A stretch of DNA of 64,000 nt from Roseateles hydrophilus. Its GTDB lineage: Bacteria > Pseudomonadota > Gammaproteobacteria > Burkholderiales > Burkholderiaceae_C. How positions within the stretch are numbered: the stretch's first letter is position 1; each line of letters starts with the position of its first letter. The translations under genes and the position numbers were made by a program. Shown piece after piece: positions 54,604 through 63,968 of the stretch. The notes under the pieces are model-generated. The model was not told the origin of the DNA and made no database searches. It saw only the letters and a program-made list of their open reading frames with translations. Where the stretch lies: NCBI RefSeq assembly GCF_026712245.1, contig NZ_JAPPUY010000001.1, positions 434,001 to 498,000 on the forward strand. The letters run 5' to 3'.

Positions 54604-57600
54604 ATGACAAGAGACAGGGAGGGGAGCGTGGCGTCGGCTCCCGGTCTACAAGACATCGACGCCTGGCTGGACCGCGGCATGGCGCTGCAGGTGAACCCCT
54701 GGCTGGACACGCTGCGCGACAGCGCCGACGTGTCGGCACAGCTGGTCGCGGCGCGTGCGCTGCGCCACCTGGGGGACGACCGCGGCGGTGATGCGCTGGC
54801 GCTGCGCATCGGGCGTCGCCACCCGACCCATGCGGCAGCCCAGACCGGGCTGCTGCGCGTCGTGCTTGGCAACCGTGGTGCCTACGCGTACTGGCGCGCG
54901 GCCGAGGCCGGGCCGGTGCCGGCAGCGGCCACGCCCGCCGTGCGTGCCGAGCGCCTGTCGCTGCACGGGCTGTGGCTGGCTGACCTGCGCGACAGCAGCG
55001 CGGCGCTGGCGGCACATCGCGAGGCCTTGGCGCTGGACGCGGGTGACCCCTGGCTCTGGGTGGAGCACAGCTACATGCTGGCGCGGCTGGACCGACCGGA
55101 GGCCGCGCTGGACGCCGGCCGCGAGGCGCTGCGCCTGCGCCCCGGCTACCGCACGGCGCTGCAGCAGGTGGCGCAGCTGCTGTGGCAGATGCAGCGGCGC
55201 GACGAGGCCTTTGCACTGCTGCAGACCGCGCTGGCCGAGACCGGCAACGGCAGCGTGGCCTGGCAGTTGCACGGCATGGCGGCCGACGAGCAGCGACACG
55301 CCGAGGCGCTGGCGCTGCTGGACGCCGTGGCACGCGGCATGCCGCGTGCCGGGTCGCGCTGGGCCGGGCTGATCGCCGCGCGCCGCGCCGATGCGCTGCT
55401 GCACCTCGGGCGCCTGCCCGAGGCGCGCGAGCAGGCCCTGCAGGTGCCGGGCACTGGCTTCTACCCGCAGCTGGCGCAGCGCCTGGCCGCGCCCGACGCG
55501 CAGCCGCACCGGGTGCTGCTGCAGGTGCCCATGGTGAGGCAGCACTGGATGACCTGCGCGCCCGCCACGCTGACCGCGCTGGCCAACTTCTGGGGCCGAG
55601 AGGCCAACCATCTCGAGGTGGCCCAGGCCATCTGCTACGACGGCACGCCGGCCGCGTCGGAGCGGGCCTGGGCCGTCGAGCAGGGCTTCATCGCGCGCGA
55701 GTTCAAGCTGAACTGGGACAGCGCCTGCGCCCTGCTGGACGCCGGCTTGCCGTTCTCGCTGGCCACCCAGTCGGTGGGCAGCGGCCACCTGCAGGCGGTC
55801 GTGGGCTATGACCGCCTGCGCCGCACGCTGCTGATCCGCGATCCCAGCCTGCCGATGCATGCCGAGTACGAGGCCGAGCAGCTGCTCGATGCCCAGCAGG
55901 CCAGCGGCCCGCGGGCCATGTTGCTGCTGCCGCCCGAAGCCCTGCCGCGCCTGGCCGGCATCGCGCTGGCCGAAGCCGAAGCCTGGGACGAGGCCCATGC
56001 GGTGCAGGCCGCGCTGCAGGTGCATGACCGCGAGGCGGCGCTGCAGGCACTGGCCCGCCTGCAAACCGTTGATGCCGTCGGCGACTGCCTGCTGCGCGCG
56101 CAGCGCTCTCTGGCGATCTACGACGGCGACGAGCCGCGCATCCTGCAGGCCACCGAGGCCTTGCTGGCGCGCTATCCGGACGATGCAGGACTGCAGCTGA
56201 GCCGGCTGACCAGCTTGTCCGAGGTGCGGGGCCAGGCCGCTGCGCAGGCGCATCTGCAGGCTCTGGTGGCGCAGGGGCGGCCCGACACGCTGACGCTGTG
56301 CCGCTGGGCGGCGCAGCTGGCGCAGGATTCGCGCTGCCTGCCGCAAGCGCTGGCGGTGGTGCGCCAAGCGCTGCGCCGCGACGGCTGCAGCGCGCGGGCC
56401 TGGAGCGAGCTGGCCGACCGGCTCTGGCAGCAGGACGGCGCGGGGGCGGCCCTGCAGCCGCTGCGCTGGGCCAGCACGCTGCAGCCAACGCAGGAATGGG
56501 CCGCCAGCGCCTACGCCCGCGGCTGCCGCGTCGCTGGCGATGCCGCGCAGGGCCTGGCCTGGCTGCGAGAGCGTGTGGCCGTGTGGGGCGAGCGCGCCAG
56601 CGGCCCGGCCATCACGCTCGCCGAGGAGCTCGACACGCTGCAGGCCGGCCACGAAGCCGACGCGGTGCTGGACGCCGCGCTGCGGCAGCGCCCCGACGAC
56701 ACCGCGCTGCGCCTGCACCTGGCCGAGCGGCGCCTGCGCCAGCACCGGCTCGACGAGGTGGCCACCCTGCTCGACGGCTGCGTGCAGGCCCATGCGCCGG
56801 CCTTGCTGCGTGTGCGCGCGCTGCTGCTGGAGGCGCGCGGCGAATTCGAGGCGGCGCTGTCGGCCGTGCGCGAGGCCGTCGCGCTGGAGCCGCTGCAGCT
56901 GGCCCACCACCGGCTGCTGCTGCGGCTGCTGCGGCGGCTGCGCGGCCACGAGCAGGCCCTGGCCGAATGGCGCCCGCTGACGGACGCCCACCCGGCGCAC
57001 GTGGGCCTGCAGCGCCTGCTCTACGACGCCTTGCCCGACCAGCCCGACGCCATCAACGCGCAGCTGGCGCGCATGCATGCCCATCACCCGGGCCTGGCCT
57101 GGCTGCAGCGGGAGCGCGCCGTGCAGGCCTCGCGCCAGCAGCGGCTGGACGAGGCGGTGGCCCTGGCCGAGGCGGCCGCCGCGCTGGCGCCGGAGCTGGC
57201 GGTCAGCCACAGCGTGCTGGCCTATTGCCACCTGCGGCGCGACGGCTATGCCGCGGCCTTGCCGCACCTGCACGCCTGCCTGCGCCGGGATGTGGAGTTC
57301 GACATCGCCATGGAGCGGCTGCTGGCCGCGCCCGCCCCGCAGCAGGCCCGCGAGGCGGCGGATTTCCTCGCGGCCGAGTTGCGCCGCCAGCCCCTGCTGG
57401 GCGACGGCCTGCTGAGCTTCCAGCGCGAGGCCGGCGTGGGCTGGTCAGCCGAGGAGATGCTTGCGCTGCTGGAGGCGCTGTCGGCCCAATGGCCGGGCCT
57501 GTGGCAGGCGCCCGTCGCGGTGGCGCGGCAACTGCAGCAGCTGCAGCGCACCGATGCCGCGCTGGTGCTGCTGGGGCAGGCCTGCGAGCGCTTCCCACAG

Positions 57601-59526
57601 CTGCCGCGTGTGCACCTGGAGCATGCGCTCGCGTTGCAGCAGGCGCATCGCCCCGCAGAGGCCAAGGCCGCCTGTGCGGCGGCGCTGGCGCTGTCGCCCG
57701 GCTGGAACCAGGCCGTGCGTCTGCAGGTGGACCTGCTGGGCGACCATGGCCGTGACTGGGCCGCCGCGTGCACGGTGCTGGAGCAGGCCCTGAGCGACGC
57801 CTCGGGCTGGGACGACGCCGACCTGATCGCGCTGCTGGGCTGGGTGCGCGAGCAGATGGGCCAGGACGACGAGGCACTGGCGCTGGCGCGTCGATCGCTG
57901 CTGCAGAGCCCGCGTGTCAGCTGGGTGTGGGCGCTGGCCCGCCGCGTCTGCGAGCGGCGCGAGCGGCTCGCCGACTTCGACGCGCTGATCGCCGAGGTCG
58001 TGCGCAGCCGGCCGGGCGATGCCGATGCCTGGGCGGTGCAGGCCACGCGGGGACGCGACGACGAGGAGGCCCTGCAGGCCGCCGCGCGGGCGCTGGCGCT
58101 GGAGCCGCGTGCCGAGGCAGTCTGGGAGGCCCGTTTCGAGCGCCTGCTGCGGCTGGGGCGGCTGGATGACATCGAGGCCGCGCTGGGCGAGCTGCCGTGG
58201 CCGGCACCTGCGCCGCTGTCGCTGCGCCTGTGGGAGGCGCGCCTGCCCTGGGAGCGCGGTGACCACGCCCAGGCGCTGACCCGGATTGCCGCCCTGCGCG
58301 AGGAGGCGCCGCGCGACGAGGACCTGTGCGTGCAGCAGGCTGACTGGCTGGACAGCCGTGACGACCATGCCGGCTACCTGCGCGCCGCGCAGGAGCTGCT
58401 GGTGATCGCGCCGCTGTCGGCACGCTCGCATGCCTATGTCGGCCATGCGCTCGTCAAGAGCGAGCGCTGGCAGGAGGCGCTCGCGCCGCTGCAGCAGGCG
58501 CTGAGCCTGTCGCCCGGCTATGCCTTCGCGGCGCGCCAGCTGGTGCAGGCGGCGCGGGAGGCGGGCGCGCCGGCACAGGCCGAGCCGGCGCTGCAGACGC
58601 TGTGGCCTCACCGCCCGACGGTGGCCACGGCGTGCGACGGCATCGAGCTGGCCGCACGTGCCGGCAACCTGGCCCATGCGCGCGTCTGGCTGGAGCGCCT
58701 GTTCGCGCAGCAGGAGTTCGAGATCGAACGCTGCGGCGAAGCGCTGGCGGCCTGCCACGAGGCCGGTTGGGGTGCCGAGCTGCGCGCGCTGCAACGGCCT
58801 CATGTGGCTGGTGGCGGCGGGCCGGTCGGCGTGGCGCTGGACTGGCTGGTGCGGCAGGAGCAGCGCAGCTTCTGGTGGGCCTTGCAGCAAGGGTGGCGCT
58901 GGCAAGCGCGTGCGCAGGGGCCGCACCTGCTGCGGGCGCTGCTGCGCTGGCTGAAGGACACGGACTCGCGCTTTTGCGTGCGTGCGCTGATCTGGCGCTT
59001 CGAGCCCGCGCTGCGGGCCGACGACGATGCCTGGGGCGAGGCCAGCTATGTGCTGGCGTCGATGGAGGCGCATGGGGCGGTGGCGCACTGGCTGCGCGAC
59101 TGGCGTCAGCGCGAGCGGCCGCCGCTGTACGCCATCGGCAACCTGGCGGGGTCGCTGGGCGTGCTGCGGCGCTGGGACGCGCTGGCCGAGGTGGTGGCCG
59201 CCGGCCTGGCGCGCTCGCCGTACAACGAGGACCTGCGCCTGTGGGAGCTGGTGCTGCTGGCGCGCGAGCCGGCGCCGGAAGGCCTGGCCGCCGCGTTGAA
59301 GCGCTGCCATGAGTGGCAACCCGACAGCTGGATGGCGGCGCCGCTGGCGACGTTGCGCGCCTACCTCGCGCTGGCCCAGGGCCGCGACAGCATGGCCGCG
59401 TTGCGCCAGGCGGCCCGGGCCGGTGGCCCCAGCCAGGCCGAGGCCGTGCACCGGGAGCTGAAGCGGCTGGCGCTGGTGCGCCATGCGTCGGGCCTGCCGC
59501 GCTGGGTCGGCACCCTGTTGGCCTGA
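54604..59526 (+). CDS. Very large TPR protein with embedded C39-like cysteine peptidase domain
   Basis: A 1640-residue protein of unknown role. Residues about 35-300 are TPR-like helices (DPWLWVEHSYMLARLDRPEA). Residues about 308-450 look like a papain-type C39 domain: Cys318 in HWMTCAPATLTALANFWGR, His395 in SGHLQAVVGYDRL and Asp413 in LIRDPSLPM. From about 450 to the end are many more TPR-like repeats (LRLRPGY-, LALDAGD- and LALSPGW-type ends). There is no signal peptide and no ABC transporter, so it is not an ordinary bacteriocin exporter. The start ATG at 54604 is uncertain, as other in-frame starts are close. It is divergent from the TPP-controlled receptor. Confidence 0.83.
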   Translation: MTRDREGSVASAPGLQDIDAWLDRGMALQVNPWLDTLRDSADVSAQLVAARALRHLGDDRGGDALALRIGRRHPTHAAAQTGLLRVVLGNRGAYAYWRAAEAGPVPAAATPAVRAERLSLHGLWLADLRDSSAALAAHREALALDAGDPWLWVEHSYMLARLDRPEAALDAGREALRLRPGYRTALQQVAQLLWQMQRRDEAFALLQTALAETGNGSVAWQLHGMAADEQRHAEALALLDAVARGMPRAGSRWAGLIAARRADALLHLGRLPEAREQALQVPGTGFYPQLAQRLAAPDAQPHRVLLQVPMVRQHWMTCAPATLTALANFWGREANHLEVAQAICYDGTPAASERAWAVEQGFIAREFKLNWDSACALLDAGLPFSLATQSVGSGHLQAVVGYDRLRRTLLIRDPSLPMHAEYEAEQLLDAQQASGPRAMLLLPPEALPRLAGIALAEAEAWDEAHAVQAALQVHDREAALQALARLQTVDAVGDCLLRAQRSLAIYDGDEPRILQATEALLARYPDDAGLQLSRLTSLSEVRGQAAAQAHLQALVAQGRPDTLTLCRWAAQLAQDSRCLPQALAVVRQALRRDGCSARAWSELADRLWQQDGAGAALQPLRWASTLQPTQEWAASAYARGCRVAGDAAQGLAWLRERVAVWGERASGPAITLAEELDTLQAGHEADAVLDAALRQRPDDTALRLHLAERRLRQHRLDEVATLLDGCVQAHAPALLRVRALLLEARGEFEAALSAVREAVALEPLQLAHHRLLLRLLRRLRGHEQALAEWRPLTDAHPAHVGLQRLLYDALPDQPDAINAQLARMHAHHPGLAWLQRERAVQASRQQRLDEAVALAEAAAALAPELAVSHSVLAYCHLRRDGYAAALPHLHACLRRDVEFDIAMERLLAAPAPQQAREAADFLAAELRRQPLLGDGLLSFQREAGVGWSAEEMLALLEALSAQWPGLWQAPVAVARQLQQLQRTDAALVLLGQACERFPQLPRVHLEHALALQQAHRPAEAKAACAAALALSPGWNQAVRLQVDLLGDHGRDWAAACTVLEQALSDASGWDDADLIALLGWVREQMGQDDEALALARRSLLQSPRVSWVWALARRVCERRERLADFDALIAEVVRSRPGDADAWAVQATRGRDDEEALQAAARALALEPRAEAVWEARFERLLRLGRLDDIEAALGELPWPAPAPLSLRLWEARLPWERGDHAQALTRIAALREEAPRDEDLCVQQADWLDSRDDHAGYLRAAQELLVIAPLSARSHAYVGHALVKSERWQEALAPLQQALSLSPGYAFAARQLVQAAREAGAPAQAEPALQTLWPHRPTVATACDGIELAARAGNLAHARVWLERLFAQQEFEIERCGEALAACHEAGWGAELRALQRPHVAGGGGPVGVALDWLVRQEQRSFWWALQQGWRWQARAQGPHLLRALLRWLKDTDSRFCVRALIWRFEPALRADDDAWGEASYVLASMEAHGAVAHWLRDWRQRERPPLYAIGNLAGSLGVLRRWDALAEVVAAGLARSPYNEDLRLWELVLLAREPAPEGLAAALKRCHEWQPDSWMAAPLATLRAYLALAQGRDSMAALRQAARAGGPSQAEAVHRELKRLALVRHASGLPRWVGTLLA

Positions 59527-59545
59527 GTGAGCCTGAAGCTCGCCC

Positions 59546-59570
59546 GCCCGCCCGTCAGTCGACGGCGGGC
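59546..59570 (+). terminator. Hairpin between the convergent TPR and reductase genes
   Basis: GCCCGCC and GGCGGGC, extended inside by GTC/GAC around AGTC with one bulged C, give a 10-bp stem. It lies 19 bases after the TPR gene stop and overlaps the end of the reductase gene. There is no T run. Confidence 0.4.
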
Positions 59571-60610
59571 GTGACGCCCAGCCGCTCGTGCAGCTTGGGG
59601 CTGGTGGTGGTGTATTGCAGGTGGATGGGCTGCCCCGGGAACACGCGCTCGGCCGCCGCGAAGGCGGCCAGCGTGGCCTCGTGGAAGCCGCACAGCAGCA
59701 GTTTGCGCTTGCCGGGGTAGGTGTTGATGTCGCCCACCGCATGGATGCCGGGCTCGGAAGTCTCGAAGCGCGCGGTGTCCACGGTCAGCAGCTTGCGTTC
59801 CATGGCCAGCCCCCAGTCGGCGATGGGCCCCAGGCGCGGGCTCAGGCCCAGCCGGGCCAGCAACTGCGTCGCGGGCAGGGCCTGGGTGTGGCCGTCGGCG
59901 TCGAGCACGTCCAGGCCGGCGAGCCGGTCGCCCTGCAGGTGCAGTGCCAACGGCTGGCCGGCGATGACGCGCACGCGGCCCTGCTCGCGCAGCGCCGCCA
60001 GCCGCGCCAGCAGCGCGGCCGGTGCCTTAAAGGCGTCACGGCGATGCAGCAGCGTGACGGGGCGTGCTTCGGCCATGTCAACGGCAGCCTGCACGGCCGG
60101 CTCCTCGCCGCCCAGGATGAGCAGCGGCTCGCCGGGCGCGTCGGGCAGGGTGTCGGTGCTGTAGTGCAGCTGCCGCCCCTCCAGCGCGTCAGCGCCTTCC
60201 AGCCGAAGCCTGCGCGGCTGAAAGGCCCCCACGCCGGCGGCGATGAACACCGTCTTGGCCAGGAACACCTGGCCGGCCGAGGTCTCGGCGCGCAGCCGGC
60301 CATCGGGCTCGCGGCGCAGCGCACACACCTCCTGGCCCAGGTGCAGGCCGGGCGCGAAGGGGCGGATCTGCTGTTGCAGCCGCTCCACCAGCTCGCGCCC
60401 GCTGCACACCGGCAGGCCGGGCACGTCGTAGATGGGCTTGTCGGCGTACAGCTCGGCGCACTGACCGCCGACATGCGGCAGCGCGTCCACCACCTGGGCC
60501 GAGATGCCCAGCAGCCCCAGCTCGAACACCTGGAACAGCCCCACCGGGCCGGCGCCGATGATGAGGGCGTCGGTGTCGGTCACGGGGCGGGTGTCGTCGG
60601 CGGCGGCCAT
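59555..60610 (-). CDS. Ferredoxin/flavodoxin--NADP reductase, thioredoxin-reductase type
   Basis: A 351-residue FAD/NADPH flavoprotein with ALIIGAGPVGLFQVFELGLL, PHVGGQCAELYADKPIYDVP, the NADPH site LLILGGEEPAVQAAVDMAEA and the FAD contact GIHAVGDINTYPGKRKLLLC. It lacks the CxxC of thioredoxin reductase. It follows fdxA by 22 bases, so it probably reduces that ferredoxin. The pair ends a sulfate-assimilation operon and may feed electrons to sulfite reductase, an inference from position. Confidence 0.9.
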   Translation of the reverse strand: MAAADDTRPVTDTDALIIGAGPVGLFQVFELGLLGISAQVVDALPHVGGQCAELYADKPIYDVPGLPVCSGRELVERLQQQIRPFAPGLHLGQEVCALRREPDGRLRAETSAGQVFLAKTVFIAAGVGAFQPRRLRLEGADALEGRQLHYSTDTLPDAPGEPLLILGGEEPAVQAAVDMAEARPVTLLHRRDAFKAPAALLARLAALREQGRVRVIAGQPLALHLQGDRLAGLDVLDADGHTQALPATQLLARLGLSPRLGPIADWGLAMERKLLTVDTARFETSEPGIHAVGDINTYPGKRKLLLCGFHEATLAAFAAAERVFPGQPIHLQYTTTSPKLHERLGVTPAVD

Positions 60611-60632
60611 GCCGGGGCGTGGACGCCGGGCG

Positions 60633-60956
60633 TCAGCGGATCAGTTCGGCCAGCTTGCCCGTCTTGTCCTTCCACTCGTCGGCATCGGGCAGGGCGGGCT
60701 TGCGCTTGGTGATGCTGGGCCAGTTCTTGGCCAGGTCGGCGTTGAGCTTGATCATGTGGACCTGATCTCCCGGCACATCCTCCTCCGGCATGATCGCGTT
60801 GACCGGGCACTCGGGGATGCAGACGGCGCAGTCGATGCATTCGTCCGGGTCGATGGTCAGGAAGTTCGGGCCTTCGCGGAAGCAGTCGACCGGGCAGACG
60901 TCGACGCAGTCGGTGTATTTGCAGCGGATGCAGGCTTCGGTGACGACGTGGGTCAT
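60633..60956 (-). CDS. fdxA: Ferredoxin FdxA, 3Fe-4S/4Fe-4S type
   Basis: A 107-residue ferredoxin. The first cluster motif is [18 protein letters not shown] and the second [13 protein letters not shown]. The C-terminal extension ([20 protein letters not shown]) is typical of the 7Fe FdxA group. Its start overlaps the stop of the methyltransferase gene (ATGA). Confidence 0.96.
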   Translation of the reverse strand: MTHVVTEACIRCKYTDCVDVCPVDCFREGPNFLTIDPDECIDCAVCIPECPVNAIMPEEDVPGDQVHMIKLNADLAKNWPSITKRKPALPDADEWKDKTGKLAELIR

Positions 60957-61717
60957 GAGCGGCTCAGAGGGGTAAGTGTTTCGGGCGAAACGTCGATTTT
61001 ATTGGACGCCGGCAGGGCGCCGGTGCCGACGATGAGAACGGCGGGGCGGCCGCCGTGCAGGGCGGCTGCGTCGGCGAGGTCGCGCAGCCGGTGTTCGCTG
61101 CTCAAGGCGTCGGCGCAGCCGGCCCGGCTGACCACCAGCGCAGGCGTGTCGGCCGGCCAGCCGGCGGCCTGCAGCTTGGGGCCCAACGTGTCGAGCTGGC
61201 GGCCCGCCATGTAGAAGACCTCGGTGTCAGCCGACAGCGCCGCGCGCAGCTCGCCCTCGGCCGTCATGGCGGTGGTGAGGCTGACATTGCGGCCGCGGCC
61301 GCGGCGGGTCAGCGGGCGCTGCGTCAGCGCGGCTGCGGCCGAGGCGGCGGTGACGCCGGGGATGACTTCGCTGGCGATGCCGGCCGTGGCCAGCGCCTGC
61401 AGTTCTTCTTCCAGGCGGCCGAAGACGCTGGCGTCGCCGCCCTTGAGGCGCACGACGACAGCGTGCTCGCGGGCGGCCTGCACCAGCACCGCATTGATCT
61501 CGGCCTGCTTGGCCGAGTGCTCGAAGCCGCGCTTGCCGACATCGATCCAGCTCGCGTGGGGGGCGAGATCCTGCAGTGCCGGATCGGCCAGTGCGTCAGC
61601 CAGCACGATGTCGGCAGTGGCCAGCGCACGAGCGCCGCGCACCGTGATGAGGTCCGCCGCGCCGGGGCCGGCACTGACGAAGATCACCCGGCCCGTCGCG
61701 GCGCTCACGGCCGTCAC
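60953..61717 (-). CDS. cobA: Uroporphyrinogen-III C-methyltransferase
   Basis: A 254-residue SAM-dependent enzyme that converts uroporphyrinogen III to precorrin-2, the first step to siroheme (needed by sulfite reductase) or cobalamin. It has [20 protein letters not shown], the SAM site [20 protein letters not shown] and [20 protein letters not shown]. It stands alone, without the CysG dehydrogenase part. The start is GTG at 61717, overlapping the cysN stop. Location next to cysDN points to siroheme supply. Confidence 0.93.
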   Translation of the reverse strand: MTAVSAATGRVIFVSAGPGAADLITVRGARALATADIVLADALADPALQDLAPHASWIDVGKRGFEHSAKQAEINAVLVQAAREHAVVVRLKGGDASVFGRLEEELQALATAGIASEVIPGVTAASAAAALTQRPLTRRGRGRNVSLTTAMTAEGELRAALSADTEVFYMAGRQLDTLGPKLQAAGWPADTPALVVSRAGCADALSSEHRLRDLADAAALHGGRPAVLIVGTGALPASNKIDVSPETLTPLSRS

Positions 61718-63003
61718 CAGTCTTCTTCGGCGGCCGCCGCCGGCTGCACGTCCACGAGCAGCGCGCCGCTGGTTCGGTGGCTGGCCGGGTCGACGACGAT
61801 CAGCGCGCCGCCGACGCGGTTGTCCACGAAGGGCTCGACGGGCAGCTCGTGCTGCACTTCCATCTGCACGCGGCCGATGGTGTTGACGGGCAGCTCGTGC
61901 GCGTCCTGCGGCGTCAACGTGTGGATGTCCAGCACGGAGTCGATCGCCGAGATGCGCGCCTGCACCCAGCGGTTGCCGTGGCGCACCCAGTACTTGCGGC
62001 CGGGCTTTGCGGCTTCGGTGTCCAGCCAGGCCAGCGTGGCCGGGAAGGTCTTGGTCTGCGTGGCCGAGCCGGGCGTGACGATCCAGTCGCCGCGGCTCAC
62101 GTCCAGTTGGCGGTCCAGCACCAGGCCGGCGGAGTCACCGGCTTCGGCGCTGGCGACGGTCTCGCCGGCCAGCCGCACTTCGGCGACGACGGCGGTCTGC
62201 TTGGACGGCAGCACCTCGATGGTGTCGCCCGCCTTCACGGCGCCGTGGGCGATACGGCCCCACAGCACGCGCGGCTGAACGCCGGTGCCATTGGACTGGT
62301 AGGCGTCCTTCTGCACGTACTGCACGGGCAGGGACAGCGGCGCGTCGGCGCGCTCGCTCAGCGTGGGCAGGCGCTCCAGCACCTGCAGCAGGCTCTCGCC
62401 GTTCCACCAGGGCGCGTCCAGCGGCTGGGTCACGTTGTCGCCGCGCAGCGCGCTGACGGGCACCGTGGCCGCCACGTTCAGGCCGGCGGCGGCAGCGAAT
62501 TTGTCCAGCGCGGCCTTGACCTTGGCGAAGCCGGCGCCCGGGTCGTCCAATGCATCGATCTTGTTGACGGCGAACACGATGCTGGGCACGCGCAGCAGCT
62601 GGGCCAGCAGCGAGTGGCGGCGCGTCTGCGGCAGCAGCGGCACGTCGTCCTGCGTCAGGTCGAGCTTGGTGATGTCTACCAGCACGACGGCGGCGTCGCT
62701 GCCGGCCGCGGCCGTGACCATGTTGCGCGTGTACTGCTCATGGCCGGGCGCGTCGGCAATGATGAACTTGCGCGTCTTGGTGGCGAAGTAGCGGTAGGCC
62801 ACGTCGATGGTGATGCCTTGCTCGCGCTCGGCTTCCAGGCCGTCGGTCAGCAGGCTCAGGTCGATGGGCCGGCCGGCGGCGCGGCGCTCGAGTGTGTCGA
62901 GCTGGTCGGCCAGGATGGCCTGGCCGTCGAACAGCAGGCGGCCGATCAGTGTGGACTTGCCGTCGTCGACGGAGCCCGCGGTGAGGAATCGCAAGGCCTT
63001 CAT
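61714..63003 (-). CDS. cysN: Sulfate adenylyltransferase large subunit
   Basis: A 429-residue GTPase subunit of ATP sulfurylase that activates sulfate to APS. G motifs: GSVDDGKSTLIGRLL, DAPGHEQYTRNMVTA and VNKIDALDD. There is no fused APS kinase (CysC) domain. The ATG shares one base with the cysD stop (TGATG), and the stop overlaps the cobA start (GTGA). Confidence 0.97.
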   Translation of the reverse strand: MKALRFLTAGSVDDGKSTLIGRLLFDGQAILADQLDTLERRAAGRPIDLSLLTDGLEAEREQGITIDVAYRYFATKTRKFIIADAPGHEQYTRNMVTAAAGSDAAVVLVDITKLDLTQDDVPLLPQTRRHSLLAQLLRVPSIVFAVNKIDALDDPGAGFAKVKAALDKFAAAAGLNVAATVPVSALRGDNVTQPLDAPWWNGESLLQVLERLPTLSERADAPLSLPVQYVQKDAYQSNGTGVQPRVLWGRIAHGAVKAGDTIEVLPSKQTAVVAEVRLAGETVASAEAGDSAGLVLDRQLDVSRGDWIVTPGSATQTKTFPATLAWLDTEAAKPGRKYWVRHGNRWVQARISAIDSVLDIHTLTPQDAHELPVNTIGRVQMEVQHELPVEPFVDNRVGGALIVVDPASHRTSGALLVDVQPAAAAEEDW

Positions 63004-63968
63004 CAGAAATACCCTTCCTTCTTGCGCTTCTCCATGGAAGCTTCACTCGTGCGGTCGTCCATGCGCGTGGCGCCGCGTTCGCTGACGGTGACGGTCAGCG
63101 TCTCGGCCACGACCTCGCTCGCATTTGCGGCGGGGCTCTCGACCGGGCAGGTGCAGGTCATGTCGCCCACGGTGCGGAAGCGCACCTGGACGGTCTCGAC
63201 GGTCTCGCCGGCCTCGGGCGGCGTCACGTCGGTCAGCGGCACCAGCAGGCCCTTGCGGCGGATGACCTGGCGTTCGTGCGCGTAGTACATCGGCGGCAGC
63301 GGGATGTTCTCGCGGGCGATGTAGAGCCACACGTCCAGCTCGGTCCAGTTGCTGATGGGGAAGCAGCGGAAGTGCTCGCCCGGGCGGATGCGCGTGTTGA
63401 ACAGCGTCCACAGCTCGGGGCGCTGCTCCTTGGGCTGCCATTGGCCGAAGCTGTCGCGGTGGCTGAAGATGCGCTCCTTGGCGCGCGCCTTCTCCTCGTC
63501 GCGGCGGGCGCCGCCGATGAGCGCGTCGAACTTGTGCTCCTCGATGGTCTCCAGCAGCGTCACCGTCTGGTGGCCGTTGCGGCTTTCCAGCGGGTGGGCG
63601 AGGCGGATGGTGCCCTTGGCCATGCTGTCTTCGAGGTGGCCGACGATCAGGCGCTCACCCATGTCGGCGACGCGCTGGTCACGGAAGGTGATGACCTCGG
63701 GGAAGTTGTGCCCCGTGTCGATGTGCACCATCGGGAAGGGCAGCTGGCCCGAGTAGCCGCTCGGATGCGCGGCGTTCTTCATCTTGAAGGCCTTCTCGGC
63801 CAGGCGCAGAACGACGCAGCTGTCCTTGCCGCCGGAGAACAGCAGGGCGGGGCGCTCGAAGCTCGCAGCCACCTCGCGCAGGATGAAGATGGCCTCTTCT
63901 TCCAGCGCATCCAGGTGCGCGTGGTCGACGTCGGCAATGAGTTGTTCGGGTTTCACAGCAGCATTCAT
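63003..63968 (-). CDS. cysD: Sulfate adenylyltransferase small subunit
   Basis: A 321-residue PP-loop subunit of ATP sulfurylase with ALLFSGGKDSCVVLRLAEKA, VHIDTGHNFPEVITFRD, GGARRDEEKARAKERIFSHR and FPISNWTELDVWLYIARENI. The start at 63968 is chosen since it overlaps the cysH stop (ATGA) and gives the standard N-terminus. An in-frame upstream start at 63989 would lie inside cysH. Confidence 0.97.
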   Translation of the reverse strand: MNAAVKPEQLIADVDHAHLDALEEEAIFILREVAASFERPALLFSGGKDSCVVLRLAEKAFKMKNAAHPSGYSGQLPFPMVHIDTGHNFPEVITFRDQRVADMGERLIVGHLEDSMAKGTIRLAHPLESRNGHQTVTLLETIEEHKFDALIGGARRDEEKARAKERIFSHRDSFGQWQPKEQRPELWTLFNTRIRPGEHFRCFPISNWTELDVWLYIARENIPLPPMYYAHERQVIRRKGLLVPLTDVTPPEAGETVETVQVRFRTVGDMTCTCPVESPAANASEVVAETLTVTVSERGATRMDDRTSEASMEKRKKEGYF

